Below the pieces are notes generated by a model. It did no database searches, was not told the DNA's origin, and saw only the letters and a list, made by a program, of their open reading frames with translations. DNA of 43,650 bases from Candidatus Aegiribacteria sp. (lineage in GTDB: Bacteria; Fermentibacterota; Fermentibacteria; Fermentibacterales; JCC-6): assembly GCA_030620995.1 (NCBI GenBank), contig JAUXIK010000020.1:1-43650 (forward strand), read 5' to 3'. The translations under genes and the position numbers were made by a program. Below are positions 27,787-36,445 of the stretch, piece by piece (position 1 is the stretch's first letter; every line of letters starts with the position of its first letter).

Positions 27787-28063
27787 TATTCTCCTCTATT
27801 TCCTTGGTTTCTGTTTCCTTGGTTTCTGTTTCCTTCGTTCTTTCTTCCGCTAAAAACAGCATCCGCTCCGGCAAGTGTTTTGTTACCTTATCAAAGATCA
27901 CATCATAGAATACATTACCCGGTTTTGCATTCACTTTCTCTATCTTCCCATGCTTAAAATGAAGAGGATGTCTTGCACTTTTAACGGTAACCATATCTCC
28001 GACAGAATACTTCGGTGAGTTGTCGGATTCTCCGGAATACTTCTTTTCAAATGTTCTATGCAT
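27767..28063 (-). CDS. small SH3-like protein of unknown function with charged tandem-repeat tail
   Basis: I do not recognise this 98-residue protein. Residues 17-75 (YSVGDMVTVKSARHPLHFKH, then GNVFYDVIFDK) have the strand and glycine spacing of a KOW/SH3-like barrel. The tail is a low-complexity KETET repeat built from a 15-bp DNA unit copied about 2.5 times near 27801-27835. It overlaps the regulator gene upstream by 8 bases and rbr downstream by 20 bases, so it is translated as part of the stress operon. A nucleic-acid or protein-binding role is only a guess. Confidence 0.7.
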   Translation of the reverse strand: MHRTFEKKYSGESDNSPKYSVGDMVTVKSARHPLHFKHGKIEKVNAKPGNVFYDVIFDKVTKHLPERMLFLAEERTKETETKETETKEIEENNESKGN

Positions 28064-28475
28064 TTGTATCCTCCTCTTTCGTCCTGTTAGCGCATTCGGG
28101 ACAAATACCTATTAAGGTAATAAGTACATCTTCGACAATATATCCTTCCCCGCCGTGCGAATTAACGCATGAGGGATCGATAAAATCAGTATGTATATCA
28201 GAAACTTTTCCGCAGATACGGCACTGCACATGACAATGTTCGTGTAAATTGTGGTCATAGTGAACTTCCTGCCCGAGACCCCGAACAGTGAGTATATCGC
28301 CCTGCCCGACAAGGATGCTGAGATTACGGTATACAGTGCTGAGGCTTATTCCGGGTAGTTCCTGCCGGACTCTCTCGAAAATTTCATATGCGGTCGGATG
28401 GGATCCAAGAGACTTGACAGTATTGAGAACAATAACCCTCTGTTTTGTCATCCGCCGAACTGCTGATTGCTTCAT
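28056..28475 (-). CDS. Fur/PerR-family metalloregulator
   Basis: The chosen ATG at 28475 follows AGGAAG and gives 139 residues; the open frame runs upstream to 28520 but would include the promoter. The winged helix is clear (TKQRVIVLNTVKSLGSHPTA, ISLSTVYRNLSILVGQGDIL). The metal-binding half has HYDHNLHEHCHVQC, with structural zinc pairs CRIC and CPEC. Position at the head of an operon for superoxide and peroxide removal favours a PerR-like peroxide sensor over an iron-uptake Fur, but residues cannot settle it. A 15-bp inverted repeat in its promoter suggests autoregulation. Confidence 0.88.
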   Translation of the reverse strand: MKQSAVRRMTKQRVIVLNTVKSLGSHPTAYEIFERVRQELPGISLSTVYRNLSILVGQGDILTVRGLGQEVHYDHNLHEHCHVQCRICGKVSDIHTDFIDPSCVNSHGGEGYIVEDVLITLIGICPECANRTKEEDTNA

Positions 28476-28492
28476 TGACTTCCTATTCGTAA

Positions 28493-28507
28493 TCGGAACT
28501 ATTCCGA
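28493..28507. promoter_or_regulatory. probable operator of the oxidative-stress operon
   Basis: TCGGAACTATTCCGA is a perfect 6+6 inverted repeat with a 3-base spacer. It sits directly between the -10 element and the regulator start, overlapping the expected transcription start. It does not match the Fur or PerR consensus closely, so binding by the encoded regulator is inference from position. Confidence 0.6.
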
Positions 28508-28534
28508 ATATATTAGTCAATCAATAACTGTCAA
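28507..28534 (-). promoter_or_regulatory. sigma70-type promoter of the oxidative-stress operon
   Basis: On the minus strand TTGACA (28529-28534) is followed after 16 bases by TATATT (28507-28512), 32 bases before the regulator ATG. The match is strong and it lies in the only gap upstream of the operon. Confidence 0.65.
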
Positions 28535-28562
28535 GCATTCAAAAGGTAAATGTCTGGCTCAA

Positions 28563-31208
28563 TTACTCGTCAAGAATTGTTCGAATCTCGCGAAGGAGAA
28601 CATCGGGAGCGTAAGGTTTGCGCAACAGTATCATTCCATCATGAAGAATAAACCGCGTATGAATTGCATTGGCGCTGTATCCGCTTGTGAATAAAGTTCT
28701 GATATTCGGAGCAGTCTCCTGTATCATCCTGTAGACATCCTGACCACTCTTTTCCGGCATAACAACATCAAGCAGGGCAAGCGATATGCTGTCCGGATTC
28801 TCATTTATAAGCTCAATGGCCTCGACTCCGTCCGAGGCTTCCAGAACAGTATAACCGGCTCTTCTCAGAATCCTTGCGGCGATAACGCGAACCTCTTCTT
28901 CATCTTCAGCAACCAGAATAGTCTCAGTACCACCGACGACTTCCCGCTGGATCTTGTTATTGATCTCTTCAGGGGGACATTCTACAAGAGGCAGATATAT
29001 CTTTATCGAAGTTCCCTTGTCCACCTCGCTGTAGGCATTAATGAACCCATTATGCTGTTTGACGATTCCAAATACTGTGGCGAGACCCAGACCGGAGCCC
29101 TTGCCTACTTCCTTGGTCGTAAAAAAGGGTTCGAAAGCCTTTGAAAGAATTTCCTCGTTCATCCCGCAGCCGCTATCGGTCACTGTGATCAACACATAGT
29201 TGCCCTGCTCTACATCAGGATGAGTGTCGGAGTAATCCTTGGTTATCAGCACACTCTCCGTTTCAAACGTAAGGTGGCCGCCGTGAGGCATGGCATCACG
29301 GCTGTTGTTACAGAGATTCATGAGGATCTGCTCCATCTGACCCGGATCCACGAAAACAGTACTGAGTCCTTGACCAGGAATGAACTCGAGCTTGATGTCC
29401 TCACCGATAATCCTTCTCAGCATTTTAATCAATCTGGTTGTTAAATCATTTATATCGATGTTTCTGGGAGCGAGAGTCTGCTGTCGACTGAATGCAAGCA
29501 ATTGCGCGGTGAGAGCGGCAGCTCTTCGTGCACCTTTCTTGATCTCAGCAATATCCCCAAGAGCAATATCACCATCAGAGAAGTTCATACCAACAAGTTC
29601 CACATATCCGAAGATAGTCTGCAGTATGTTGTTGAAGTCATGAGCAATTCCACCGGCGAGCAATCCTACTGTTTCCAGCTTCTGTGACTGAAAAAGGCGC
29701 TCTTTAAGTTTGATACGCTCGGAAATGTCAGTAATGAAGATCAGTTCGCAGGTCTTTCCTTTCCACAGCGTGGTTGTCGCTCTCAACTCTATCGGGATCA
29801 CTTTTCCATCTTTCCGGACTATGGCGCTTTCGAACTGATCCAATGTTTCCTCTTCACGCATTTGCCTTGCATACAATTCCCTGTGATTATTGAGAACCTC
29901 CGGATGTATCATTTCTTCAATTGATATAGAAGTCTGCTCTTTTTTATCATATCCCGTGATCTCACACATTCTTTTATTTGTAAACAGGTGCTTTCCATCA
30001 CTGTCTGAGATAACAATGCCGTCAGGAGACTGTTCTATAAGACTGATGAAGTTCTGTTCAGACACACTGAGTTTCTTTGCTGTGCTCTTCTGCTCTTCAA
30101 GAGCTTTTTCAAGTTCTCTGGAAAACGCAGCTTGATCGGCTGCAAACTGGTGAGATATTCTTGCCGACCTGTATGTTCCCCTGATGAATGCAAACAGCAG
30201 TCCGGTGAAAAATATGCCGCTGATGAGAATTACCCAGGGATGTATGGAATGTCTTTCCGCTAAAAATGTGGATGACGGGGTAAAAACAATGAGCCATTCC
30301 CTGTCCCCGAAAACAATCTTTTCAGAATAGTTTGTTGAGGAAAGCAGAAGGCTGATATCCTCCACTCTCTCCCCATGATCTGTACGGGTTCTGGATGCAT
30401 GGTAAACAAGCAGTTCTTCCTCGCCGGAAGGTAAAATGTCAAACAGATGCATGTCCACACCCTGCTGTACAAATGGATTAAGGCATTGGTTGATCAGTTC
30501 GGACATCAAGTTGACACAGATAAAATACCCTCCGAGTTCAGAGTATGTAGAACTCGATAAACCAGAGTACGGGCTTTCAGTAAAAACCGGCATTACGAAC
30601 AGAACCGCAACCGAATCAGTAAATGGATTTGGATGAATCAGTTCACCTGAGATAACTACTTCCCCTGAAGCAGCGGCCCTCCTGAAGCATTCAGCAAATA
30701 CCGGATCTGAAGCAAGGTCAAAACCGATAAGGTGTTCGTATAGCTGAGTTGACGAGATATAAAGAATAGGGTAATTATCCTCGTGGATGGGGGCAACAGT
30801 TGTATCATCATCCTCATACAAAGAACTGCCCTCACTAATCACATGAGGAACCCATATCAGAATGATATCGTCATGTTCAATCCGTGACACATGAGTGACA
30901 GAGTGAAAACAGCCATATATACTTTCAGGCATATATTCACTCAAATCTGATAGTATCTCAAGAAACAGCAGATTTTGAGTTATCCCGCCTTCAAGTGCTG
31001 AAATCCGATTCTGTGCAATAACCTTCAGATCATTCTCTATTGCGGATTGCTCCCACCCTCGAGCTGTAAGAAAACCCAGGAAAGATAAAGCTAATCCGGC
31101 AATAACAAGAATGATCGCTGCAAAGCGGGGTAAACCGGGGGTTCCCATAGCTTTGGCTCCTTGATCCGATTTCTTCTGGCTGTCACCTGCAGAACGGTTT
31201 TCTGTCAC
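28563..31208 (-). CDS. CHASE-PAS hybrid sensor histidine kinase with receiver domain
   Basis: The 881-residue protein starts at a GTG. Domains in order: membrane helix about 29-50, a periplasmic CHASE-like sensor 52-320, second helix 323-343, coiled coil 355-385, PAS 385-498 ([20 protein letters not shown]), then HisKA with phospho-acceptor His523 ([13 protein letters not shown]). The ATPase domain follows ([36 protein letters not shown]), then a C-terminal receiver with phospho-acceptor Asp814 and Lys864. No DNA-binding partner is next to it. It is a stand-alone unit, divergent from the HAD gene. Confidence 0.92.
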   Translation of the reverse strand: MTENRSAGDSQKKSDQGAKAMGTPGLPRFAAIILVIAGLALSFLGFLTARGWEQSAIENDLKVIAQNRISALEGGITQNLLFLEILSDLSEYMPESIYGCFHSVTHVSRIEHDDIILIWVPHVISEGSSLYEDDDTTVAPIHEDNYPILYISSTQLYEHLIGFDLASDPVFAECFRRAAASGEVVISGELIHPNPFTDSVAVLFVMPVFTESPYSGLSSSTYSELGGYFICVNLMSELINQCLNPFVQQGVDMHLFDILPSGEEELLVYHASRTRTDHGERVEDISLLLSSTNYSEKIVFGDREWLIVFTPSSTFLAERHSIHPWVILISGIFFTGLLFAFIRGTYRSARISHQFAADQAAFSRELEKALEEQKSTAKKLSVSEQNFISLIEQSPDGIVISDSDGKHLFTNKRMCEITGYDKKEQTSISIEEMIHPEVLNNHRELYARQMREEETLDQFESAIVRKDGKVIPIELRATTTLWKGKTCELIFITDISERIKLKERLFQSQKLETVGLLAGGIAHDFNNILQTIFGYVELVGMNFSDGDIALGDIAEIKKGARRAAALTAQLLAFSRQQTLAPRNIDINDLTTRLIKMLRRIIGEDIKLEFIPGQGLSTVFVDPGQMEQILMNLCNNSRDAMPHGGHLTFETESVLITKDYSDTHPDVEQGNYVLITVTDSGCGMNEEILSKAFEPFFTTKEVGKGSGLGLATVFGIVKQHNGFINAYSEVDKGTSIKIYLPLVECPPEEINNKIQREVVGGTETILVAEDEEEVRVIAARILRRAGYTVLEASDGVEAIELINENPDSISLALLDVVMPEKSGQDVYRMIQETAPNIRTLFTSGYSANAIHTRFILHDGMILLRKPYAPDVLLREIRTILDE

Positions 31209-31317
31209 AGATATTCTACTCTCAATATTAATTACATATTACCTTTATTTAAAATGCAACTATATACGACCATTCGCAAGTGCAATATATATACGGACTG
31301 CTGGAGTGCGTTATTTA

Positions 31318-31344
31318 GAATTAGTTAATCAAGTTATGCCCGGC
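31318..31344 (+). repeat. 27-bp direct repeat, copy 1
   Basis: This copy begins GAATTAGTTAA and ends TTATGCCCGGC; 24 of 27 positions match the copy at 33693-33719. It sits immediately before the AAGGAGG ribosome site of the HAD gene. Role unknown. Confidence 0.6.
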
Positions 31345-31355
31345 TAAGGAGGATC

Positions 31356-31847
31356 ATGAAACTTATCATCTTTGATGCCGACGGAACACTGAGGTTCTGT
31401 ACGGTGGAGGGACAGCCCTGCCCCAACAGATCCGGTGAATGGGAGCTTTATCCCGATGTTAAAGAGAAACTTGCGGAGTACGACTGGGTTTCTCCGAACA
31501 GTCCGGAACATGGAACGGGTTATGGGATCGCAAGTAATCAGGGTGGCGTCGGTGTTGGTTATTTCAGTGAGGAAACTGCCATCAGCTTACTGAAGGATAC
31601 CGTCAGAGAAGCTTTCGGTTTCGATCCGGCAGAGGGAACAATTGAAATATGTCCGCATGTTCCATACTCAGGCTGCGGGTGCCGGAAACCTGATCCGCTG
31701 ATGCTTCATAATCTGATGAATAAGTATGGAGTTTCTCCGCAGGAAGTTCTCTTTGTAGGCGACAGGGATGCCGATGAGAAGGCGGCAGAAAATGCCGGAT
31801 GCAATTTCATGTGGGCATACAAGTTCTTCTGCAGGGAACCTGACTGA
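31356..31847 (+). CDS. HAD phosphatase, histidinol-phosphatase/GmhB-like (subfamily IIIA)
   Basis: The 163-residue protein has the HAD nucleophile motif FDADGTLR (Asp6 and Asp8), motif II SNQGGVG, and GDRDADEKAA for the metal-binding acidic pair. Between them CPHVPYSGCGCRKP is the Cys/His zinc loop typical of GmhB (D,D-heptose-1,7-bisphosphate 7-phosphatase) and HisB-N. A strong AAGGAGG ribosome site precedes it. GmhB would serve heptose synthesis for surface glycans, but other small phosphates are possible. Confidence 0.82.
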   Translation: MKLIIFDADGTLRFCTVEGQPCPNRSGEWELYPDVKEKLAEYDWVSPNSPEHGTGYGIASNQGGVGVGYFSEETAISLLKDTVREAFGFDPAEGTIEICPHVPYSGCGCRKPDPLMLHNLMNKYGVSPQEVLFVGDRDADEKAAENAGCNFMWAYKFFCREPD

Positions 31848-31885
31848 GTACTCACGAAGTACGAGAACAACGGGATAAGGAGTAA

Positions 31886-33331
31886 ATGAATACATACATT
31901 ACTGTTATTCTCGCATATTTCGCGCTCATAATCATTATATCCGTATTCACCAGAAGATATGCCAGCCGCTCCGCTTCTGATTTTCTTATTGCGGGTCGAA
32001 ATCTTGGAGTCACCGTCTGCGCTGTCGTAGTCGCGGCCGAGTGGCTGGGCGGCATGAGCACCATAGGCGTCAGTGAGCAGGCTTTCACCACAGGAACCTT
32101 ACAGCCGGTACTGTACAATCTGGCAACAGCGACAGGCATGATAATCATCGGATTTACGGTAGCCTATCACTATCGCAGGAGGAATGTTCATACTGTCAGT
32201 GAGATGCTGGAGAATCTATTCGGCGGCAGAGTCCGCACTGTATCAGCCATCTCCTTTCTCATCGCTTACATAACCCTTGCGTACGTACAGCTTCAGACCT
32301 GTTCCAGCGTGATTGCTCCACTATTCGGGATAAACTGGTTGACTGCTGTACTGATATCTTCAGTCTTAATTACTCTTTACACATACATGGGCGGTATGCA
32401 CGCCCTTGCTGTAACGGGGATAATTCATGTCATTACCATGTTTCTGGGAATCGGCATTGCGCTGATAATCGGGCTTGATAAAGTGGGCGGTATTTCAGCA
32501 CTGCATAGCAGTCTGGTCGAGTCAGGCTCCCCCTCAAACCTTTTCAATCCCTTCAGTTCCAACCTCAATCATGCCTTCAGTTTGGTGCTTGGAGGTGTGC
32601 TGGGAGGAATGGCGGGACAGGCAAGCATTCAGCCGATATTCGCCGCAAAGAATCCGATTACAGCTAAAAGGGCTGCCATTGCGTCCAGTCTTATCATTGC
32701 GCCTTTTGGAATAATGGTGGGGTTCCTCGGGCTAATTGCGAAAACTGGTTTCTTCTTCGACACTTCTTCTGTTGATCCCAGGATGGCTCTGCCGATATTG
32801 CTGACATCACCTGGATTCATTTCTCCTGTACTTGGCGGATTAGCTTTAGCCGGTATCCTGGCCGCTATTCTATCCACCGTTGGCCCGGTGAATTTCGCTA
32901 TTGTAACAATTGCCACAAAAGATATCTATAACGGGCTTATCAATAAGACAGCCGATGATAATCAAGTACTTGCCACAGCCCGTAAGCTGGTACTTCTGGT
33001 CAACCTGATCACTATCCCGCTTGCGGTTTATCTCAGAGGAGCAATTCTTGATGCCGCCTATGTTTCGTATGCTATCAGAGCAATCGGAGCTATTGTAATT
33101 CTTCTGGGTATCTATGCCCGTGGATGGATAACATCCCTGGGAGTCAGGCTTGCATTTCTCGGTGGCACACTGGCCATATTCGCCTGCATTATCGGTAACA
33201 AAGCAGGACTCTTTTCAATTGATAAAACGTATGGAGCTGTCGCCTCTGCCATTCTATTCATAGCCGTTGGCAATGTATGGTCCAGATTCAGGAGGAATCA
33301 ATGTCAGAAGAAAACATCTTATCCGCTCTAA
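31886..33331 (+). CDS. sodium:solute symporter (SSS family)
   Basis: The 481-residue membrane protein has about 13 helices. SSS-family landmarks include the early RSASDFLIAGRNLG, the helix around AAEWLGGMSTIGVSEQAF, and GGLALAGILAAILSTVGPVN, which corresponds to the conserved sodium-site helix. Relatives carry amino acids, carboxylates, sugars or vitamins; the substrate cannot be read here. It follows the HAD gene by 38 bases with an AAGGAG ribosome site, so the two may form a unit. Confidence 0.88.
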   Translation: MNTYITVILAYFALIIIISVFTRRYASRSASDFLIAGRNLGVTVCAVVVAAEWLGGMSTIGVSEQAFTTGTLQPVLYNLATATGMIIIGFTVAYHYRRRNVHTVSEMLENLFGGRVRTVSAISFLIAYITLAYVQLQTCSSVIAPLFGINWLTAVLISSVLITLYTYMGGMHALAVTGIIHVITMFLGIGIALIIGLDKVGGISALHSSLVESGSPSNLFNPFSSNLNHAFSLVLGGVLGGMAGQASIQPIFAAKNPITAKRAAIASSLIIAPFGIMVGFLGLIAKTGFFFDTSSVDPRMALPILLTSPGFISPVLGGLALAGILAAILSTVGPVNFAIVTIATKDIYNGLINKTADDNQVLATARKLVLLVNLITIPLAVYLRGAILDAAYVSYAIRAIGAIVILLGIYARGWITSLGVRLAFLGGTLAIFACIIGNKAGLFSIDKTYGAVASAILFIAVGNVWSRFRRNQCQKKTSYPL

Positions 33332-33412
33332 TTTTCAAGTCTGAATAACTAAAAACATAGCCTTCCAGTAGGGACTTCTTCCTTGTATTATAAACTGAGA
33401 GGAGAAATTCAA

Positions 33413-33574
33413 ATGCAGATTCTTATTCATATTCTATTGATCCTCACTCAGTCAGTCACATTTGGATCGCCCATCATGAGGGACGTTCCGATTGCAGCCA
33501 CACTGCTTCCGGATGGGTCCTGCGGGATACTGGATGAATCCGGCCACAGGCAGATGATACTTCACTCTGGATAA
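33413..33574 (+). pseudogene. N-terminal remnant of a secreted-protein gene
   Basis: After an AGGAGA ribosome site, an ATG at 33413 opens a good signal peptide (MQILIHILLILTQSVTFGS) and then about 30 mature residues (LLPDGSCGILDESG) before a TAA. The first residues resemble the 5' end of a larger secreted protein, and no continuation is found in any frame up to 33780. It lies just outside the inverted-repeat-bounded block, so the rest was probably deleted. A genuine 53-residue secreted peptide remains possible. Confidence 0.45.
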
Positions 33575-33780
33575 ATTCACCATTTCGGTCTATCGAATTG
33601 ATATCATCCCGGCATACCTATATTGTACGCACTATTCATGGACAATTCAAGCAATTTAGGATTTATAACAGCCTTTTAATATTAATACGAATGAATTAGT
33701 TAAGTAACTTATGCCCGGCGTGGCAGAGAATAATCACCTTTTAGAAAAGCAGAAGGAAGTGTGAACTGTGATTCTGATAA
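33575..33780. other. AT-rich intergenic stretch before the inverted-repeat block
   Basis: No gene is supported here. It contains the second copy of the 27-bp repeat, whose ATGCCCGGC begins a 17-codon open frame ending at 33764. That frame may be a vestige of a gene cut off by the block starting at 33781. Confidence 0.4.
33693..33719 (+). repeat. 27-bp direct repeat, copy 2
   Basis: This copy has the same ends (GAATTAGTTAA and TTATGCCCGGC) as 31318-31344, with three mismatches in the middle. The two copies bracket the HAD gene, the symporter and the truncated secreted-protein gene. Confidence 0.6.
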
Positions 33781-33839
33781 AATGTGTCCAGGTACAGAAT
33801 TGTTGTATGTGTCTCGCCCTTCACCGAATGAATCGTGCC
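33781..33839 (+). repeat. 59-bp inverted repeat, left copy
   Basis: It begins AATGTGTCCAGGTACAG and ends AATGAATCGTGCC. The reverse complement of 37997-38055 matches it at 58 of 59 positions. It lies 11 bases from the stop of the racemase-like gene and marks the left edge of the D-amino-acid block. No transposase is present between the copies. Confidence 0.9.
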
Positions 33840-33850
33840 TGTGCCAAGGC

Positions 33851-34933
33851 TTACTCTCGAATGACCTTTTCTGTGTATTGGTTGTTCATGAGCCGAACCA
33901 GGGCGGAATAGCCCATCCTGAAACCAATCGTGTCGCCAACCTGTAGCGTGCTTCCAAACTCCCCAACGTTTATAACGGTTACATCACTGCTTGCGCCAGC
34001 AATCCTGTAGTCAGGGTTTATTGGTGTAAGTGCAGAAACATCTGTATCGAGCTCTCCGATGGTTACAACGGCCCGGTAGCCCCTGGCACCAGGAAGATGC
34101 AGCTGATCAACCGTATTCGACCCTGCGAACGGAGATATATCGTCTGATGTCTCGCCAAGGGGGCTAAGACTCTTCTGCTTCATCTCTACAACCTCGACCT
34201 CAAGGAGGAATCCGTCATCTCTCAAACCTCCAAGAGTACCTCCATTGATCAGATCTGTCCCCAGTAGGATTGACTCTCCCACACGGAAATGATTGATGGC
34301 TCGGGAAACCTGCCCCTCAAGGAGCAAAGGCAACACAGCGCTGGAACCTGCCGATATGTAGGGTAGCTTCCTTTCAAACTTCAGTTCAAGCAATTCCCTG
34401 TAGAGCACCAGCTGCATAAGCTGATCGATTGTAGGGATCATGCCGGAAAGACAGCCCAGGTTTGCACCAATGCCGATTATTTCGATGTTCGGCAGCTCGA
34501 AGACCTCCCTGTAGGTCTTCACAAGAGACCCGGGAAGAATGCCCTCTCGCAGATCCCCCAGCTCGATCATCAGGAGGACTTTGTGCGTAACACCCTGGCT
34601 TCGCGCCTCGGAGTCAAGTTTCTTGATCGTCTTGAACTCAGTATTCAGGGAAACATCGGAGAGGGTTACAACATCGGTCAGTTCAGAACTTGGAGGAGGT
34701 CTTAAATACCATCGCTCAAAGCTGGACCTGAACTTCGAAATCTTTCTGAGGTTCTCCAGCCTAGAGTCTGCGACCGACTTGATCCCTATCTTCGCCAGAG
34801 AACTCAAGGTATCTTCATGTCCGCAAAGAGCCTTTGTCACGACTGTCAGGTCACCTCCATTATTGGATACCCAGGACAACACCTGTGCATAGTTCTGGTG
34901 AAGGACCTGGGTATTAATGATCAGCTTATTCAT
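33851..34933 (-). CDS. alanine/ornithine racemase-family PLP enzyme (Orr-like, fold type III)
   Basis: The 360-residue protein has the alanine-racemase-type TIM barrel. The probable PLP lysine is Lys34 in TVVTKALCGH. Other landmarks are EIIGIGANLGC, SAGSSAVLPLL and the phosphate-binding HFRVGESILLGTD, which fit the ornithine-racemase (Orr/YhfX-like) branch. These enzymes interconvert L- and D-amino acids. Its ATG overlaps the GNAT stop by 4 bases, so the two are translated together. The substrate (ornithine, alanine or another amino acid) cannot be settled. Confidence 0.82.
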   Translation of the reverse strand: MNKLIINTQVLHQNYAQVLSWVSNNGGDLTVVTKALCGHEDTLSSLAKIGIKSVADSRLENLRKISKFRSSFERWYLRPPPSSELTDVVTLSDVSLNTEFKTIKKLDSEARSQGVTHKVLLMIELGDLREGILPGSLVKTYREVFELPNIEIIGIGANLGCLSGMIPTIDQLMQLVLYRELLELKFERKLPYISAGSSAVLPLLLEGQVSRAINHFRVGESILLGTDLINGGTLGGLRDDGFLLEVEVVEMKQKSLSPLGETSDDISPFAGSNTVDQLHLPGARGYRAVVTIGELDTDVSALTPINPDYRIAGASSDVTVINVGEFGSTLQVGDTIGFRMGYSALVRLMNNQYTEKVIRE

Positions 34934-35391
34934 TTCTTCAACCTCATGTCTGCATACTTCGACTTGAACCCTATTGCCTCGTAGTATTTCTTCGCGTGAT
35001 TATCGTACTCGACATGAAGTTTGATGTTACCTTCGCACATCTCTATAGCCTTCATCATCAATTTGTGCCCGATCATCTTGCCGCGCTTGTCGGGGTCTAC
35101 AGCGACGTAGAGGATCAGGTTCGGCGGAACGTAACCGCGCATGCCAGTTCTGAGCACAACCAGGGCGCCCACAGGCTGATTCATCTCGTGTGCGATGAGA
35201 ATGAAGCCTCCCATCCCCACCTCGGTGGAAATAGCATAGTCAATGCCTGCTCGAACCTCATCCACCGGGTCTTCGAATGGCTTCAGTGCTTCGTGGAGAA
35301 AAAATGCAAGTGTATCCGGATCGAGCCAGTCCGGGAAGTCGACATATTTGTCAATCCTCATTATCTCAATGCTAGACATAGTTTTAACCAT
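34930..35391 (-). CDS. GNAT-family N-acetyltransferase
   Basis: The 153-residue single-domain protein contains the GNAT core: strand 4 LILYVAVDPDKRGKMIGHKL with the acetyl-CoA pyrophosphate loop, and a late KKYYEAIGFKSKYADM. The first ATG (35391) is used; an alternative at residue 5 is possible. It overlaps the racemase-like gene and shares its promoter. The pairing suggests it may acetylate the racemase product or a D-amino acid, which is inference. Confidence 0.83.
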   Translation of the reverse strand: MVKTMSSIEIMRIDKYVDFPDWLDPDTLAFFLHEALKPFEDPVDEVRAGIDYAISTEVGMGGFILIAHEMNQPVGALVVLRTGMRGYVPPNLILYVAVDPDKRGKMIGHKLMMKAIEMCEGNIKLHVEYDNHAKKYYEAIGFKSKYADMRLKK

Positions 35392-35543
35392 TTCCTGAAG
35401 CTGTCACTGCCTGAGACTGTTGGTGTCATGGCAGTCCAAGCAAACGTGGAATGAAATTGCACCTCTTAACATCAGGTTCAAATAAACCAGACTGTTGAAT
35501 GAACAAAAACTAACAGGTGTTTTTCAAAACTTGACTAGTATTC

Positions 35544-35571
35544 ATGATACAGGTAGTTCTTTGAATGTCAA
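35544..35571 (-). promoter_or_regulatory. sigma70-type promoter of the GNAT/racemase pair
   Basis: On the minus strand TTGACA (35566-35571) and TATCAT (35544-35549) are spaced by 16 bases, within the 241-base gap after the dipeptidase gene. The block therefore probably has two transcription units. Confidence 0.55.
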
Positions 35572-35632
35572 CCCCATAGCAGGAGATCCGGTCTGATTCG
35601 CTGCATTAAGATCGAAAAAGCGAAGAGGAGGG

Positions 35633-36445
35633 CTAATCGATGAATCCGAGTTCTTCCGGTGAGATCAGAGCATCGAGGGGACATGCAACAGGAAGAAAGT
35701 TACCACTGGAAGGATCGAAATCTACCGGCCCGTACCTGGCAGTTCTGCCAGCAGCGGCAATAAGCTCAGACAATGCATCTCCAGAGCTGTAGTGCCAGAA
35801 CTCAAAGGGGTAGGGGAAAAAGCCGTGACGGGAGAAGATCTCGCTTATCATCTCTCTGTTTCGTCTGCAGTTGATATCGATGAACGGCGAGTCCATGGGC
35901 GTATTCTCAGAGAGTTCCATATAGGAACCGCCCCGGTCCAGCTCCTGCAGGGTGCTCTTATCGAGTACACTGATATCCACCGCGGATCCGGACATATGTC
36001 CGGCAGTCTTCGGATACCATGCAACAAGAACCTTCAGCCTGTCTGAGATCTCCTCCGGAGTCGGGAATTCCTGCCCGGACTCCCAGCTGACCATCTCGAT
36101 CACTCGATCGAGAACATCCGGTACGAGCGCCAGGCTCTTTTGCATCCGGGGTGTTCTGTATGCGTCTTCGACCCTGAGAACCAGGTCTCGCTTATTCAAT
36201 TCTCCGGCAATTGCGACGAAGCAAGAGATAAGACTCTCTCTGAGCAGGAAAAGCCTCTCCATTCCTCCAGGAAAAGGTTTCTCGGAATAGCAGACCTCAA
36301 CCCCGGCCCTCGTCGTAGCATCCGGCAGAGGTACGAGATTTTCACCGCATTCCTCGACAGGATACCGCAGAGCTTCCTGCAGGAACACCAGCGCGTCATC
36401 CATTCTTCGTGACCAGTATAGGCGTCGGGAAACCACGAGGTTCAC
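35633..36445 (-). CDS. VanX-like D-alanyl-D-alanine dipeptidase (M15 family)
   Basis: The 270-residue protein carries the M15 zinc site as GHMSGSAVDISV (the usual SxHxxGxAxD with a changed first position) and FEFWHYSSGD, the ExxWH signature with catalytic glutamate and third zinc ligand. VanX/DdpX enzymes cleave D-Ala-D-Ala dipeptide. There is no signal peptide, so it acts in the cytoplasm. Its GTG start overlaps the alanine racemase stop by 4 bases. No D-Ala-D-Lac ligase (VanA-type) is nearby, so classical glycopeptide resistance is not supported. Confidence 0.85.
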   Translation of the reverse strand: MNLVVSRRLYWSRRMDDALVFLQEALRYPVEECGENLVPLPDATTRAGVEVCYSEKPFPGGMERLFLLRESLISCFVAIAGELNKRDLVLRVEDAYRTPRMQKSLALVPDVLDRVIEMVSWESGQEFPTPEEISDRLKVLVAWYPKTAGHMSGSAVDISVLDKSTLQELDRGGSYMELSENTPMDSPFIDINCRRNREMISEIFSRHGFFPYPFEFWHYSSGDALSELIAAAGRTARYGPVDFDPSSGNFLPVACPLDALISPEELGFID

